DNA of 64,000 bases from Candidatus Bathyarchaeota archaeon (GTDB taxonomy: Archaea; Thermoproteota; Bathyarchaeia; Bathyarchaeales; Bathyarchaeaceae). Each line of letters opens with the position of its first letter. Position 1 is the stretch's first letter. The stretch spans positions 1 through 64,000 of the forward strand of contig JAOUJL010000001.1 of assembly GCA_029883255.1 (NCBI GenBank). Reading direction: 5' to 3'. Below are positions 7,945 to 16,854 of this stretch, piece by piece. Position numbers and translations under genes: made by a program. The notes beneath the pieces were generated by a model. That model ran no database searches, was not told the DNA's origin, and saw nothing but the letters and a program-made list of their open reading frames with translations.

Positions 7945-8946
7945 ATGAATGTAAACCGATTAAAATGTATGTACGCCCCTGGCTTAAAAACATATATCAT
8001 TAAGAGGCTTTTGTCTGCCTTACCGACGATTTTGGTGGTAATCGTTATAAATTTTGCCTTGATTCATGCTGCACCTTACGATCCAGCTTTAATGCTGGTC
8101 GGGGAGGCCGGGTACGTCTCAAAGGAGTATGTAGCAAGGATAAGAGCAGAATATGGCCTTGACAAGTCACTACCCGAACAATTGCTCGTGTATATTCTAA
8201 AGGTAGTCAATGCCGATTTTGGCTATTCATACTTTCATGGAGAGCCTGTTTTGAGAATAATCGCCCAAGCAATCCCGGCCACGCTGCTACTGATGGCTAC
8301 TGCTTTCACGATAGCAATATTGATCGGTATTGTTTTCGGAATATTTTCAGCCAGAAAACCAAATTCCATGACGGATATTTTATTCGGCATCTTATCTACG
8401 GCTGGTTACTCCATGCCTCGGTTCTTACTGGCAACGCTTGTTTTGTGGATGTTTTCGCTCAATTTAGGATGGTTTCCAAGTGGAGGGGTTCGAACAGTAG
8501 GTGGCTATTCAGGAAGTGATGTAGTTGACGTGTTGACTCACCTATGCCTTCCCGCATTGACACTGGCAACGTATGATCTAGCGTTAGTATATCGATTGAC
8601 GAGAACCAGCATGTTAGATACCCTGGCGAAGGATTACATTATCACGGCAAGGTCTAAGGGATTAAGTGAAAAGACCGTTCTTTTCAAGCACGCCCTTAGG
8701 AATGCGATAGCACCAGTAGTTACTACGTCAGGGGTGAGGTTTGGTTTACTTCTCGCGGGGGCTGTTACTACTGAAACTGTATTCAACTGGCCAGGCATGG
8801 GTAGACTTATATATGAGGCTACATTGCTGGGGGACTACCCTTTACTCATGGGGACATTTGTCGTAATTTGCATGACAGTAATTATTTCCAATTTGCTTGT
8901 AGATATTATATACGGGATACTTGATCCACGAGTACGACTTAAATGA
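7945..8946 (+). CDS. dppB: Peptide ABC transporter permease, DppB type
   Basis: This is the first membrane subunit of a dipeptide/oligopeptide importer. After an N-terminal helix (RRLLSALPTILVVIVINFALIH type) comes the family opening GYVSKEYVARIRAEYGLDKSLPEQ, then about five further hydrophobic segments. The cytoplasmic coupling loop ARSKGLSEKTVLFKHALRNA contacts the ATPases. An AT-rich box about 10 bases before ATG 7945 suggests that the ATG at 7969 (MYAPGLKTYIIKRLL) could be the real start of a nearly leaderless message. Its end overlaps the frame of the next permease. It would act with the binding protein at 5449 and the ATPases downstream. Confidence 0.88.
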   Translation: MNVNRLKCMYAPGLKTYIIKRLLSALPTILVVIVINFALIHAAPYDPALMLVGEAGYVSKEYVARIRAEYGLDKSLPEQLLVYILKVVNADFGYSYFHGEPVLRIIAQAIPATLLLMATAFTIAILIGIVFGIFSARKPNSMTDILFGILSTAGYSMPRFLLATLVLWMFSLNLGWFPSGGVRTVGGYSGSDVVDVLTHLCLPALTLATYDLALVYRLTRTSMLDTLAKDYIITARSKGLSEKTVLFKHALRNAIAPVVTTSGVRFGLLLAGAVTTETVFNWPGMGRLIYEATLLGDYPLLMGTFVVICMTVIISNLLVDIIYGILDPRVRLK

Positions 8947-8971
8947 GGTATACTCAAAGAGGTGTATGCAG

Positions 8972-9826
8972 ATGCTATCAAAGAACCTGATTATCAGTTT
9001 CGTAGGTGACATGTCAAGGTTTTGGCGAAGATACAAGAAAAACAGAGGAGGGGTTGTCGGTTTATTATTTTTGGCTTTTGTAGTTATACTCGCGATCGCC
9101 GCGCCGGCAATTTCAACGTATGATCCTACGAAGACGGGAGTTGGAGGGATCTTTGCAGAGCCATCCTCGACGCATCTTCTAGGGACGGATCACCTAGGGA
9201 GGGATATATATAGCAGGCTTCTGGTAGGTGCACGGGTTGCTTTACTTGTAAGTTTCCTTGCAGCTGGAATATCAGCGGTTATTGGATCGGTAGTCGGCGC
9301 AATTGGGGGATATTTTGGGGGAATTGTGGATCATCTGTTGTCTAAAGTGACAGAGATATTCCAAGTGATACCCATGTTCTTCTTGGCGCTATTGCTTCTA
9401 ACGATTTTTGGCGGTTCCCAATGGATTGTAATTTCCACGATTGGTGTACTAGGTTGGCCCTCTATAGCTAGAGTGACGAGGGGAGAATTTATACGAGAAA
9501 GGGAGAAGGAGTACGTACAGGCGGCCTTTGCATTAGGAGCGAGCAATTTAGACATTGCACTCTTTGAAATCTTCCTTAATGTTCTACCTCCGATCATCAT
9601 CAGCACGTGCTTTGTGATGTCTTCGGCTATGCTGACTGAAGCAGCTCTAAGCTTTCTGGGGATTAGTGACCCCTCTATTCCCAGCTGGGGAAGAATGATA
9701 GGCGATGCTCGTCTCTTCCTTTTCCGTGACGTGTGGTGGGTGTTGTTACCACCTGCATTAATGTTATGTATTACCACGATTGGAATAAACCTAATCGGAG
9801 ATGCGTTAAATCGGATTATCCGATAG
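8972..9826 (+). CDS. dppC: Peptide ABC transporter permease, DppC type
   Basis: This second permease has the DppC signature. An N-terminal FWRRYKKNRGGVVG segment precedes the first helix, LLGTDHLGRDIYSRLLVGARVAL follows in the periplasmic-facing part, and the coupling loop is AAFALGASNLDIALFEIFL. Five to six hydrophobic helices are evident. A longer frame opens at 8921 inside dppB, but AGAGGTG at 8958-8964 favours ATG 8972 (or 8966), which leaves a 25-base gap after the dppB stop. A GC-alternating palindrome lies between this gene and the ATPase gene. Confidence 0.88.
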   Translation: MLSKNLIISFVGDMSRFWRRYKKNRGGVVGLLFLAFVVILAIAAPAISTYDPTKTGVGGIFAEPSSTHLLGTDHLGRDIYSRLLVGARVALLVSFLAAGISAVIGSVVGAIGGYFGGIVDHLLSKVTEIFQVIPMFFLALLLLTIFGGSQWIVISTIGVLGWPSIARVTRGEFIREREKEYVQAAFALGASNLDIALFEIFLNVLPPIIISTCFVMSSAMLTEAALSFLGISDPSIPSWGRMIGDARLFLFRDVWWVLLPPALMLCITTIGINLIGDALNRIIR

Positions 9827-9832
9827 TTCGAA

Positions 9833-9845
9833 AGCGCGCGCGCTA
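9833..9845. repeat. GC-alternating palindrome
   Basis: AGCGCGCGCGCTA occupies the 35-base space between the second permease and the first ATPase. It is a near-perfect copy of the recurrent motif. Confidence 0.65.
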
Positions 9846-9861
9846 GTAGGTGATCTGACCA

Positions 9862-10827
9862 TTGAGCATGAGCGTAAAAACGTTGCTTATTAACAAAACA
9901 AAGACATATTATTTCACGAGATTCGGCACCGTAAGAGCGGTAGATGGTCTGAGCATGGAATTAGGTGAAAAAGAGGCAGTCGGGCTGATAGGTGAGTCTG
10001 GATGTGGGAAAACCACCTTGGCCTTATCAATAATAAGATTGCTCCCGCCTCAATGCAAGATTTTAGAAGGAAGCATTCTATTTAAGGGAAGGAACTTGTT
10101 GGAACTTACAGAAAAAGAGATTAACCGCGTGAGGGGAAGAGAAATATCGATGATCTTTCAGAATCCTTCAAGTTATTTGAACCCGGTCATGAAGATTAGT
10201 GAGCAAATTATCGAATGCATTACCAACCATCATGCTATGAAGAAATCAGAAGCGGAGGAAAAAGCGCTTGAAATGTTAACGAAACTTCGCATTCCTGAGG
10301 CAAAACAGGTCATGCGGTGCTATCCATTTGAGCTTAGTGGGGGAATGCAACAACGTGTTGTGATTGCAATAGCACTCATACGTAATCCTGTACTACTCAT
10401 AGCAGACGAACCAACAACATCTGTGGATGCCACCATAGAGAGACAGATCTTAAACTTATTGAATGAGCTAAAAGAGAACCTCTCACTATTATTGGTTACT
10501 CATAATCTAGGCGTCGTGGCTGAACTATGCGAGAAGATTTACTGCATGTATGCTGGAAAAATCGTGGAATATGGTGACATTTTTAAAATCTTTGAAAATC
10601 CGATGCACCCATATACATCAGGGCTATTGAAGTCGGCTCTCAGTATTGATGAATTGAAGAAGAAAATTATGGTTGTCAAAGGCGATGTACCCAGTTTAAT
10701 TAACCCACCCCCGGGTTGTAGGTTTCACACTAGATGTGAACACGTTAGACCAATTTGCAGTAAACAAGAACCGCCAACAGTCAAGGTTGGAAAAAATCAT
10801 TGGGCATCGTGTTGGCTCCATTACTAG
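9862..10827 (+). CDS. dppD: Peptide ABC transporter ATPase, DppD type
   Basis: The 321-residue subunit hydrolyses ATP to drive peptide import. Walker A is GESGCGKT (44-51), the Q-loop is MIFQNP (97-102), the ABC signature is LSGGMQQR (158-165) and Walker B LLIADEPTT is at 178-186. After the ATPase core comes the family C-terminal domain, with GCRFHTRCEHVRPIC, a cysteine-bearing motif common in DppD/DppF. It pairs with the downstream DppF-type protein. Start codon choice is not critical because the codons before SVKTLLI are few. Confidence 0.9.
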   Translation: MSMSVKTLLINKTKTYYFTRFGTVRAVDGLSMELGEKEAVGLIGESGCGKTTLALSIIRLLPPQCKILEGSILFKGRNLLELTEKEINRVRGREISMIFQNPSSYLNPVMKISEQIIECITNHHAMKKSEAEEKALEMLTKLRIPEAKQVMRCYPFELSGGMQQRVVIAIALIRNPVLLIADEPTTSVDATIERQILNLLNELKENLSLLLVTHNLGVVAELCEKIYCMYAGKIVEYGDIFKIFENPMHPYTSGLLKSALSIDELKKKIMVVKGDVPSLINPPPGCRFHTRCEHVRPICSKQEPPTVKVGKNHWASCWLHY

Positions 10828-10866
10828 GGGTGTATATCAATATCAATACTTGTTAAAGCTGAAGGC

Positions 10867-11814
10867 TTGAAGAAATATTTTCCGTTGAGACAAATGCCAT
10901 TCAGAAAAAAGTTATTCGTACATGCAGTTGATGGAGTTGATCTCACAATCGAAAAAGGCGAGATATTAAGCTCAGTAGGTGAGAGCGGATGTGGGAAAAC
11001 GACCCTTGGAAGATTAATTTTAGGGATATTAAAACCGACTGCTGGAACAGTGAAGTTCATGGATCAAGATATCTACAAGTTGCACGAAAAGAATAAACGA
11101 CGTGAAATTCGACGTCAAATGCAGGTGATATTTCAAAATCCCTTCCAATCGCTTAATCCCCGGAAAACCATAAAGCAAATTCTAGCTAAGCCGTACAAGG
11201 TTCACAAGGTGATTATGAAAAATGAGATTACATATAAAGTGTTAGAGCTATTGGAACAAGTCAACCTCAAACCGGCGGAAACTTTCATCGGGAGGTATCC
11301 CCACGAGCTTAGCGGAGGACAAAAACAAAGAGTCGCTATTGCCAGAGCCCTAGCCCTTAACCCTAAATTTGTCGTTTGCGACGAACCTGTATCGTCGTTA
11401 GACCTTTCAATTCAAGCCCAAATACTTAATCTAATAGCCGAATTGAGGGAGAAAACTAAAGTTAGTTTACTATTCATTACACATAATCTGGCTGTAGTTA
11501 GATCAATATCAGATAGGGTTGCAGTAATGTACCTAGGTAAGTTCGTAGAATTAGCTGACGGAGAAGAACTTTTTCAGACTCCTCTACACCCATACACTCA
11601 GGCCTTGCTCTCAGCAATTCCTATTCCAGATCCCAAAAGAACACGCCTCCGGAAAAGAATCGCCCTAAAGGGCGATGTTCCGTCTCACCTCAATCTTCCG
11701 TCAGGCTGTCGATTCCACACCAGGTGTCCATATAGTAGAAGCGAATGCTGTTCTGTAGAACCGAATCTCAACGAAGTTAGAAGAGGCCACTCTGTAGCCT
11801 GTCACATTGCATGA
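10867..11814 (+). CDS. dppF: Peptide ABC transporter ATPase, DppF type
   Basis: This second ATPase of the importer carries Walker A GESGCGKT (38-45), Q-loop VIFQNPF, signature LSGGQKQR, Walker B VVCDEPVSSLD and the C-terminal GCRFHTRCPYSR motif. The annotated start is the TTG at 10867. The reading frame stays open upstream to the dppD stop at 10825-10827, and its codons give ILVKAEGLKKYFPLR, which matches the usual DppF N-terminus. No ATG, GTG or TTG exists there; ATA codons at 10834, 10840 and 10846 follow a GGGGTG sequence. Translation may therefore begin at a non-standard codon. Confidence 0.88.
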   Translation: MKKYFPLRQMPFRKKLFVHAVDGVDLTIEKGEILSSVGESGCGKTTLGRLILGILKPTAGTVKFMDQDIYKLHEKNKRREIRRQMQVIFQNPFQSLNPRKTIKQILAKPYKVHKVIMKNEITYKVLELLEQVNLKPAETFIGRYPHELSGGQKQRVAIARALALNPKFVVCDEPVSSLDLSIQAQILNLIAELREKTKVSLLFITHNLAVVRSISDRVAVMYLGKFVELADGEELFQTPLHPYTQALLSAIPIPDPKRTRLRKRIALKGDVPSHLNLPSGCRFHTRCPYSRSECCSVEPNLNEVRRGHSVACHIA

Positions 11815-11981
11815 TAGAAGCGTTCCACAAAGCCTACAAATACGAGGCTTGGATGTTCCCAAGCCATCCACAATTCGTGAACTATTGGAACTATGAAAGG
11901 CCACATCAAGGAATAAGTTATCTATACCCGGCGGATGTATACTTTAGAGACCTAAAGAAAGGGACACATCATAGTGGATAG
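11811..11981 (+). pseudogene. IS481-like integrase C-terminal remnant
   Basis: A short frame overlapping the dppF stop reads WNYERPHQGISYLYPADVYF, the characteristic C-terminus of rve-fold transposases of the IS481/IS3 kind. The catalytic DDE residues are absent because everything upstream of about residue 25 is missing. It is the 3' end of a lost insertion sequence. Confidence 0.65.
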
Positions 11982-12014
11982 AACAGATAGAACAGGTTTA
12001 ACCAAAGGCCCTAC

Positions 12015-12806
12015 TCATAAAGTGCGCATTTCATTTATGAGATCCACAAAATAGTTTACGACAATTTCGAGGATTTTTTCTCCTTCTTGACGGGTTGCAT
12101 AAATGGGAGGCTCAGTAGCTAGAGAACCGTTTTCACTGATTTCACGCGTATTTATAGGGATTTCAACAGTGCAGGACTTAAATATCGACTTGGACTCGTT
12201 TTTTGGGATTATATTGTTTGACAAAGGCTTTATAGGCTGTAGTTTCTTTGCTTCATTGAGATCTACTAAATCAGATCGATCAGGTGTAAGAGCTAATAAC
12301 AAAGAAACCCCGTGACTACCACCGTGTCCTTTGTGTTCTTTCCTTGCAAACTCTGTCATTACCGTCCACCAGTCGGAGATTACAAAAAATGCACCCGTTT
12401 CCTCCTTGAGTTGCCGTGCAGCAAGCGACAACGGACCCGTATTTCCACCATGCCCATTGATTATAAGTATCTTCTGGGTACCGTGACGAATCAAGCTGTG
12501 ACACACATCTTTAACTAGATTAGCCAATACATTGTATCGTATTGAAATGTTTCCTGGAAAATCACTATTCCACGGACAATATCCAAATTGGATGTAAGGT
12601 GCAAGGATTACTCCAGCCTTTTCTGCAACTCTCCTTGCGATCCCAGACGCATGTATATGATCAACTGCCAATGGAAGGTGAGGCCCGTGTTGCTCGATAG
12701 CACCAACCGCTAATATGGCAATGTCTGTTTCCTCAAACGCCTTCTCTGCTTCAGGCCATCTCATGTCAGGTAAGTATACCTTTTTCAAATTCGTCCACCT
12801 TAGCAT
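12015..12806 (-). CDS. Creatininase-family amidohydrolase
   Basis: The 263-residue protein belongs to the creatinine amidohydrolase family of metal-dependent amidohydrolases. The first metal-binding box GAIEQHGPHLPLAVDH contains E38, H40 and D49, and NGHGGN lies at 117-122. The later acid motif, usually HAGxxET(S), appears here as GHGGSHGVS. Family members act on creatinine, on formamidopyrimidine intermediates or on small amides, and in mycofactocin maturation; none is indicated here. It is transcribed divergently from an aminotransferase across an 86-base gap, which suggests shared regulation and an amino-acid or amide catabolic role. Confidence 0.82.
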   Translation of the reverse strand: MLRWTNLKKVYLPDMRWPEAEKAFEETDIAILAVGAIEQHGPHLPLAVDHIHASGIARRVAEKAGVILAPYIQFGYCPWNSDFPGNISIRYNVLANLVKDVCHSLIRHGTQKILIINGHGGNTGPLSLAARQLKEETGAFFVISDWWTVMTEFARKEHKGHGGSHGVSLLLALTPDRSDLVDLNEAKKLQPIKPLSNNIIPKNESKSIFKSCTVEIPINTREISENGSLATEPPIYATRQEGEKILEIVVNYFVDLINEMRTL

Positions 12807-12892
12807 AAGAAGTCCACAAACTGTTATTTAACGGTTTTTTATCCGATACTTTTTTAAGGAAACCACCAAACATACTTTCAAAAGGTGTTGAG

Positions 12893-14116
12893 TTGGTGGT
12901 TAAACAGCGTGCTTCGAATAGAATCAGATTGCTCGAAGATCCTATGAAACCTATCGAAACACGAGTTAAGAAGCTTCAGAACGAGGGTAAAAGAATCATC
13001 TCTCTAGTGAGTGGCGATCCAATAAACGCTGGAGGGTTTACTCCACCAGAACATGTAGTTAGATCACTCGTTATGGCTGCGCAAGACAAAAAAAATTATG
13101 GGTACTCTGGATATCTTCCTTGGGGGCTTGAGCTTAAGCGGGCGATAGCAGATAGACAAAAGAAGGATCATGGAATCTTCTATCCTCCAGATCGCATCGT
13201 CTTGACTTATGGAGGTACCAATGCTATTGATCTTTTATATTTTTCCTTATTTGACCCAAAAGATGAATTGTTAGTTCCTGAACCAACGTATCATTTATTT
13301 GTTTTCCTGACCCAATGTTATCGTACAAAATTCGTGACTTGTAGGAGTGATGAAACAAATGATTGGCTTCCAGACATAGACGATCTGCGAACAAAAATAA
13401 GTGAAAAGACTAAATGCATTATCTTAGTGAATCCTAATAACCCAACTGGCGCAGTCTACAACGAAAAAATTCTGAGGGAATTCGTTAACATTGCTGGAGA
13501 GCATGATTTAGTTATTATTTCGGATGAAATATACGATATGACTACATTTGATGGAGTTAAGGCTATATCTATAGCTTCAGTAGCTAAGGATGTCCCTTGC
13601 ATCATTTTAAATGCGCTAACAAAAAGCTACTTGGTTCCAGCGTTTCGGCAAGGTTTTATTTGTTTTCACGACCCTGAAGAAAAAATAAATGAATTAGTAG
13701 AGAAAACTAATACCTTTGCAAGTAAAATGTTGCCGATGTCAGCGCTTATCCAGAAGGCTTCCATTGACGTCTTGAAAGGGCCCACCGAATTTAGAAAAGA
13801 TCTATTAAAGAAGCTAGAAAAGCGCAGGGACTATGCTTGGAAGCGTTTGAACGAAATAGATGGCCTCACTTGTGTCAAACCTAAAGGTTCCTATTTCGCC
13901 TTTCCTAAGGTAGATGGAATAGGCAGAATCTGGAAAAGTGATAAGGATTTTCTGCTATCTCTGCTTGAGGAAGAAGGAATTGTCCTACGTCTCGGGTCGA
14001 TGTTTGGTGAAAAGTACGGTGTTGAGCATTTTCGAGTAAGCTTTCTCTTTCCGATCAACACTATGCGAGAAGCCTATGACAAACTGGAATCCTTCATGAA
14101 GCGACATGTAAGTTAG
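12893..14116 (+). CDS. PLP-dependent aminotransferase, class I/II
   Basis: This 407-residue aminotransferase has VNPNNPTGA (179-187), DEIY (211-214), lysine 244 in NALTKSYLVPAFRQGF and phosphate-binding R252. It is close in form to alanine or aromatic aminotransferases of archaea. Start is TTG 12893, supported by AAAGGTG six bases upstream. The N-terminal phrase RIRLLEDPMKPIETRVKKL and the ALTKSYLVPAFR segment resemble archaeal alanine aminotransferases, but I would not fix the substrate. It is divergent from the creatininase-family gene and convergent with the isomerase-like gene that follows. Confidence 0.85.
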   Translation: MVVKQRASNRIRLLEDPMKPIETRVKKLQNEGKRIISLVSGDPINAGGFTPPEHVVRSLVMAAQDKKNYGYSGYLPWGLELKRAIADRQKKDHGIFYPPDRIVLTYGGTNAIDLLYFSLFDPKDELLVPEPTYHLFVFLTQCYRTKFVTCRSDETNDWLPDIDDLRTKISEKTKCIILVNPNNPTGAVYNEKILREFVNIAGEHDLVIISDEIYDMTTFDGVKAISIASVAKDVPCIILNALTKSYLVPAFRQGFICFHDPEEKINELVEKTNTFASKMLPMSALIQKASIDVLKGPTEFRKDLLKKLEKRRDYAWKRLNEIDGLTCVKPKGSYFAFPKVDGIGRIWKSDKDFLLSLLEEEGIVLRLGSMFGEKYGVEHFRVSFLFPINTMREAYDKLESFMKRHVS

Positions 14117-14177
14117 CGGCAAATTTATGAGCAGAAAAAGAATAAGGGAGTTGTAAGTGGAGGTTCTGGGACAGTCT

Positions 14178-14912
14178 TCATAACATTCTGAGGAGGCTAC
14201 CATAGCCTTTTGTGGGTTCTGAAACTTTCGCCTTCCTTAATGCATCCCATAGCGTTGCTATGTTGCTAGTAATCACAGGTTTTCCCAAGTCTCGTTCCAA
14301 TTTTTCAATAATGGGTGCCGCATGGAGGCCTGTGCAACTTTGGAAAATGCCTTCAGCTCCGGGTACATCAACACTCCGAATAAGTTTGTAATTCTCATGC
14401 GGGTTGTTGTCTTGAAATTCGTAAACATCTTTGTATTCTCCTTTACGCCGTTGCATGTTCACTACTTCAAAGCCGATTTTTTCTAGATAATCCTTCAGCA
14501 CGTCATTTATTTTCTTAATGTAAGGTGTAATAACGGCAACTTTCTTTATTTCCAATTCTTTGAGAGCTGCTACAGCCGCTGTAATTATTGTTGAAGCGGG
14601 GATATCTGGTGCAGCGTTGTTTATCTTCTTTATTAATCCCTCAGTCCATTCCGTTCCGCCTATGAAGCTACCACTCGTGCACCCAAACGTTATACTCGTA
14701 GGTTTAAGGGGAAGCAGAAGTTTTGTCGCTTCTTCGACTTTGTCAGCCATTGCCCATAAGTGTTTATCAGTTTGAGATGTGTTTCCAGGCAAGGTATGGA
14801 AGCGCGCCGAAAATATTGCCACACCCTCTGGAGCCATTCTCCAGAGCTCAGGTTCTAACGTAGAGTCGCCATCTGGAATAATTAATCCTATTCTTGCCCT
14901 CCAACCGTACAC
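14178..14912 (-). CDS. Maleate isomerase/arylmalonate decarboxylase-like protein
   Basis: This is a member of the Asp/Glu racemase superfamily, AMDase/maleate cis-trans isomerase branch. The opening WRARIGLIIPDGDSTLEPEL and two cysteine motifs, FGCTSGS (C78) and QSCTGLH (C193), are both present, so a two-cysteine isomerase or racemase mechanism is possible. At 244 residues it has the family length. It lies 12 bases downstream of the RraA-like gene on the same strand, so the two form an operon. Substrates could be maleate-like diacids or 2-substituted malonates. Two relatives are encoded at 18002 and 20575. Confidence 0.8.
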   Translation of the reverse strand: MYGWRARIGLIIPDGDSTLEPELWRMAPEGVAIFSARFHTLPGNTSQTDKHLWAMADKVEEATKLLLPLKPTSITFGCTSGSFIGGTEWTEGLIKKINNAAPDIPASTIITAAVAALKELEIKKVAVITPYIKKINDVLKDYLEKIGFEVVNMQRRKGEYKDVYEFQDNNPHENYKLIRSVDVPGAEGIFQSCTGLHAAPIIEKLERDLGKPVITSNIATLWDALRKAKVSEPTKGYGSLLRML

Positions 14913-14924
14913 TTCAGGACCAAC

Positions 14925-15701
14925 CTAAGGCTTTCTCGGCCTACCCGGAGGCAAAGATTCCAAGGCAGGTTTGCCGGAAGGAGCTAAAACTTCCATAGCG
15001 TATTTTTCCTTTTCCGCTTTCTTTTTTGCATATTCTAACGTTTCCTTTGCGTAATCGGCAGGTATCACAATTACCCCATCACCATCTCCCATTATTAGGT
15101 CACCTGGTTTAACCTGAACACCGCCACATTGAATTGGGACATTTAAGTCCACATCTTCTACAAATTCATATGCACCTGCTGGAGACGACCATTTCGCGAA
15201 AACTGGCAGTTTCATCTTCTCAATGCCGTAAGTATCTCTGACGCCACCATTGATAACTACTGTTTGAATTTCATTTCTCTTAGCAAAAGTACTGAAACAT
15301 TCCCCCCAAGGACAAAGACCCTCTGGCAAAGCGGGTGCCCCCATGACTAGAATGTCTCCAGGTTTAGCATAGTCAATAGCAGTTAACCTAGCATCTTCCC
15401 TAGATCTTCCAGTTCTTTGAACTTCTTCTATTAACTTCCCCGGAGGTTCATCATTTGTAAGCCTCATATGCACTGTTATCGCGGGACCAACGTATACATT
15501 TCCTCGCATGAAATTAAACATCGGTTTTATGCCTCGCAGAAAAGTATGTATTCCAAATTGGTATCGCAGTCCATCGTACATCAAAGAAGCATCAAGCTTT
15601 TTAATTTCTTCGATCAGTTCTTTCGGAGGTCTCTTAATGTCTAACGCTTTTTTCTTAAGTTCATCCAACCATTCCATCTCAATCACATTAGTTACCATCA
15701 T
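14925..15701 (-). CDS. RraA-family aldolase/decarboxylase-like protein
   Basis: The fold is that of the RraA/4-hydroxy-4-methyl-2-oxoglutarate aldolase family. KPGDILVMGAP and VVINGGVRDT (R155, D156) form the usual metal and substrate site, and GDGDGVIVIP near the end is typical. Enzymatic members cleave 4-hydroxy-4-methyl-2-oxoglutarate or decarboxylate oxaloacetate; others are regulators. An N-terminal extension of about 35 residues (WLDELKKKALDIKRPPKEL) is common in the archaeal enzymes. It is the first gene of a two-gene operon with the maleate-isomerase-like protein, which supports breakdown of a dicarboxylic intermediate. Confidence 0.8.
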   Translation of the reverse strand: MMVTNVIEMEWLDELKKKALDIKRPPKELIEEIKKLDASLMYDGLRYQFGIHTFLRGIKPMFNFMRGNVYVGPAITVHMRLTNDEPPGKLIEEVQRTGRSREDARLTAIDYAKPGDILVMGAPALPEGLCPWGECFSTFAKRNEIQTVVINGGVRDTYGIEKMKLPVFAKWSSPAGAYEFVEDVDLNVPIQCGGVQVKPGDLIMGDGDGVIVIPADYAKETLEYAKKKAEKEKYAMEVLAPSGKPALESLPPGRPRKP

Positions 15702-16144
15702 AACACTTCAGATATAAGGTTTTCGAACGTCTATAATCACCAACTTCAGGCATTGAGAACATGTGTTGATTTGTTAAGGTTAGAATTGGCAACTTAAGAG
15801 AGCTTATAAATTAGGGAACTTAATCATAGCGAAATTGTAAATCTAGTAGATAGAAAAACATTAAGAAGTCATTACAAGAAGATATGACTATGGAAAATAT
15901 AGCTATCCTAAGAAAGAATTTAGCGGATTTAATGCTCAGAAGGTTCAAAGTTAACTTAACGACAGGTCCATTGGAAAAATCGAGTCCGTACTGAGAAAAG
16001 AGGAACAGAGCTAAGTGGAACGTGGAAAAGGAAGGACTTTTGACATCGAGGTATCTTACGATGAGATCCAATAAAACTACCACTGATCATGGAGAAATAT
16101 CAGACGCTATCGCAAAAGTGGGAGAGAATACAAAGAAAGAATCT
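15702..16144. other. Intergenic region without a recognised gene
   Basis: This 443-base stretch is AT-rich with short broken frames only, such as a plus-strand LRKNLADLMLRRFKVNL piece. It probably holds the promoter of the RraA operon near 15705-15730. I see no RNA gene or repeat. Confidence 0.4.
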
Positions 16145-16516
16145 TTAACGGGAGGCCAAAGCAATAAGTTCTATTTCAACTTTTGACCCTAGACCCAATC
16201 CAACCTGGACGCATGTGCGAGCTGGGTGATTTTTCGGAAAAAACCTTGCCCAAACTTCATTTAGTGCTCTTTCTCTATCATTTATGTCTGTCAAGTAAAC
16301 AGTGGCTTTAATCACATTATCCATGGACGATCCAGCCTCTTCCAAGACTTCTTTTAGATTTTTTAAAGCTTGTTCGATTTGAGTCTTTGCGTTCTCAGAT
16401 ACGAGCTTTCCTGTTTTCGGAATCCTACCCTCTCTTCCAAAAGTAAATATGAATTGCCCCACCTTCACCGCACGCCCAGCAGGTATATCTATATATTCTT
16501 TATTCATATCAAACAT
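16145..16516 (-). CDS. ridA: RidA family (YjgF/UK114) enamine deaminase
   Basis: The 123-residue protein has the RidA pattern: IDIPAGRAVKVGQFIFTFG at the start, ALKNLKEVLEEAG in the middle, the YLTDINDRERALNEVW segment and NHPARTCVQV, which carries the arginine that binds the carboxylate of the substrate. RidA proteins hydrolyse reactive 2-aminoacrylate-type enamines released by PLP enzymes and imino acids made by amino-acid oxidases. The many PLP enzymes and the OCD-family reductase in this window make that role sensible. It stands alone on the minus strand beside the IS element. Confidence 0.9.
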   Translation of the reverse strand: MFDMNKEYIDIPAGRAVKVGQFIFTFGREGRIPKTGKLVSENAKTQIEQALKNLKEVLEEAGSSMDNVIKATVYLTDINDRERALNEVWARFFPKNHPARTCVQVGLGLGSKVEIELIALASR

Positions 16517-16658
16517 ACCTCAATGGCGAATAGCACAGTGCCCTTCTTAAATATCTTTGGGTTTAATCAATCACGTCCTACAAAAAAGGAATTGCGGGAG
16601 CGTTGATTTATATTAACAGATATTTGGAAAAAATCGTGTTATATTTCGAATGATCTTC

Positions 16659-16681
16659 GCGCGCTAGCCTGTTTAGAAATT
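16659..16681. repeat. Left terminal inverted repeat of IS copy 1
   Basis: The 23-base sequence beginning GCGCGCTAGCCTGTTTAG is complementary to 17859-17881 with a single mismatch. Confidence 0.8.
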
Positions 16682-16854
16682 GTTGTTGATTTTGTGGTTG
16701 CTGTCTTTTCTTGGGTTTCTCTGCTTGTTTTTTCTGTGTTTGATTGCTGTTTCTATCTGGAATACATTGTTCCGAGCTGGCTTCTACCTTTTCCTAGGCG
16801 TTTCTTTGATGGCTAACCCTGTATTAACCCGTCTTTGATGGGTCTTGTTTTGCC

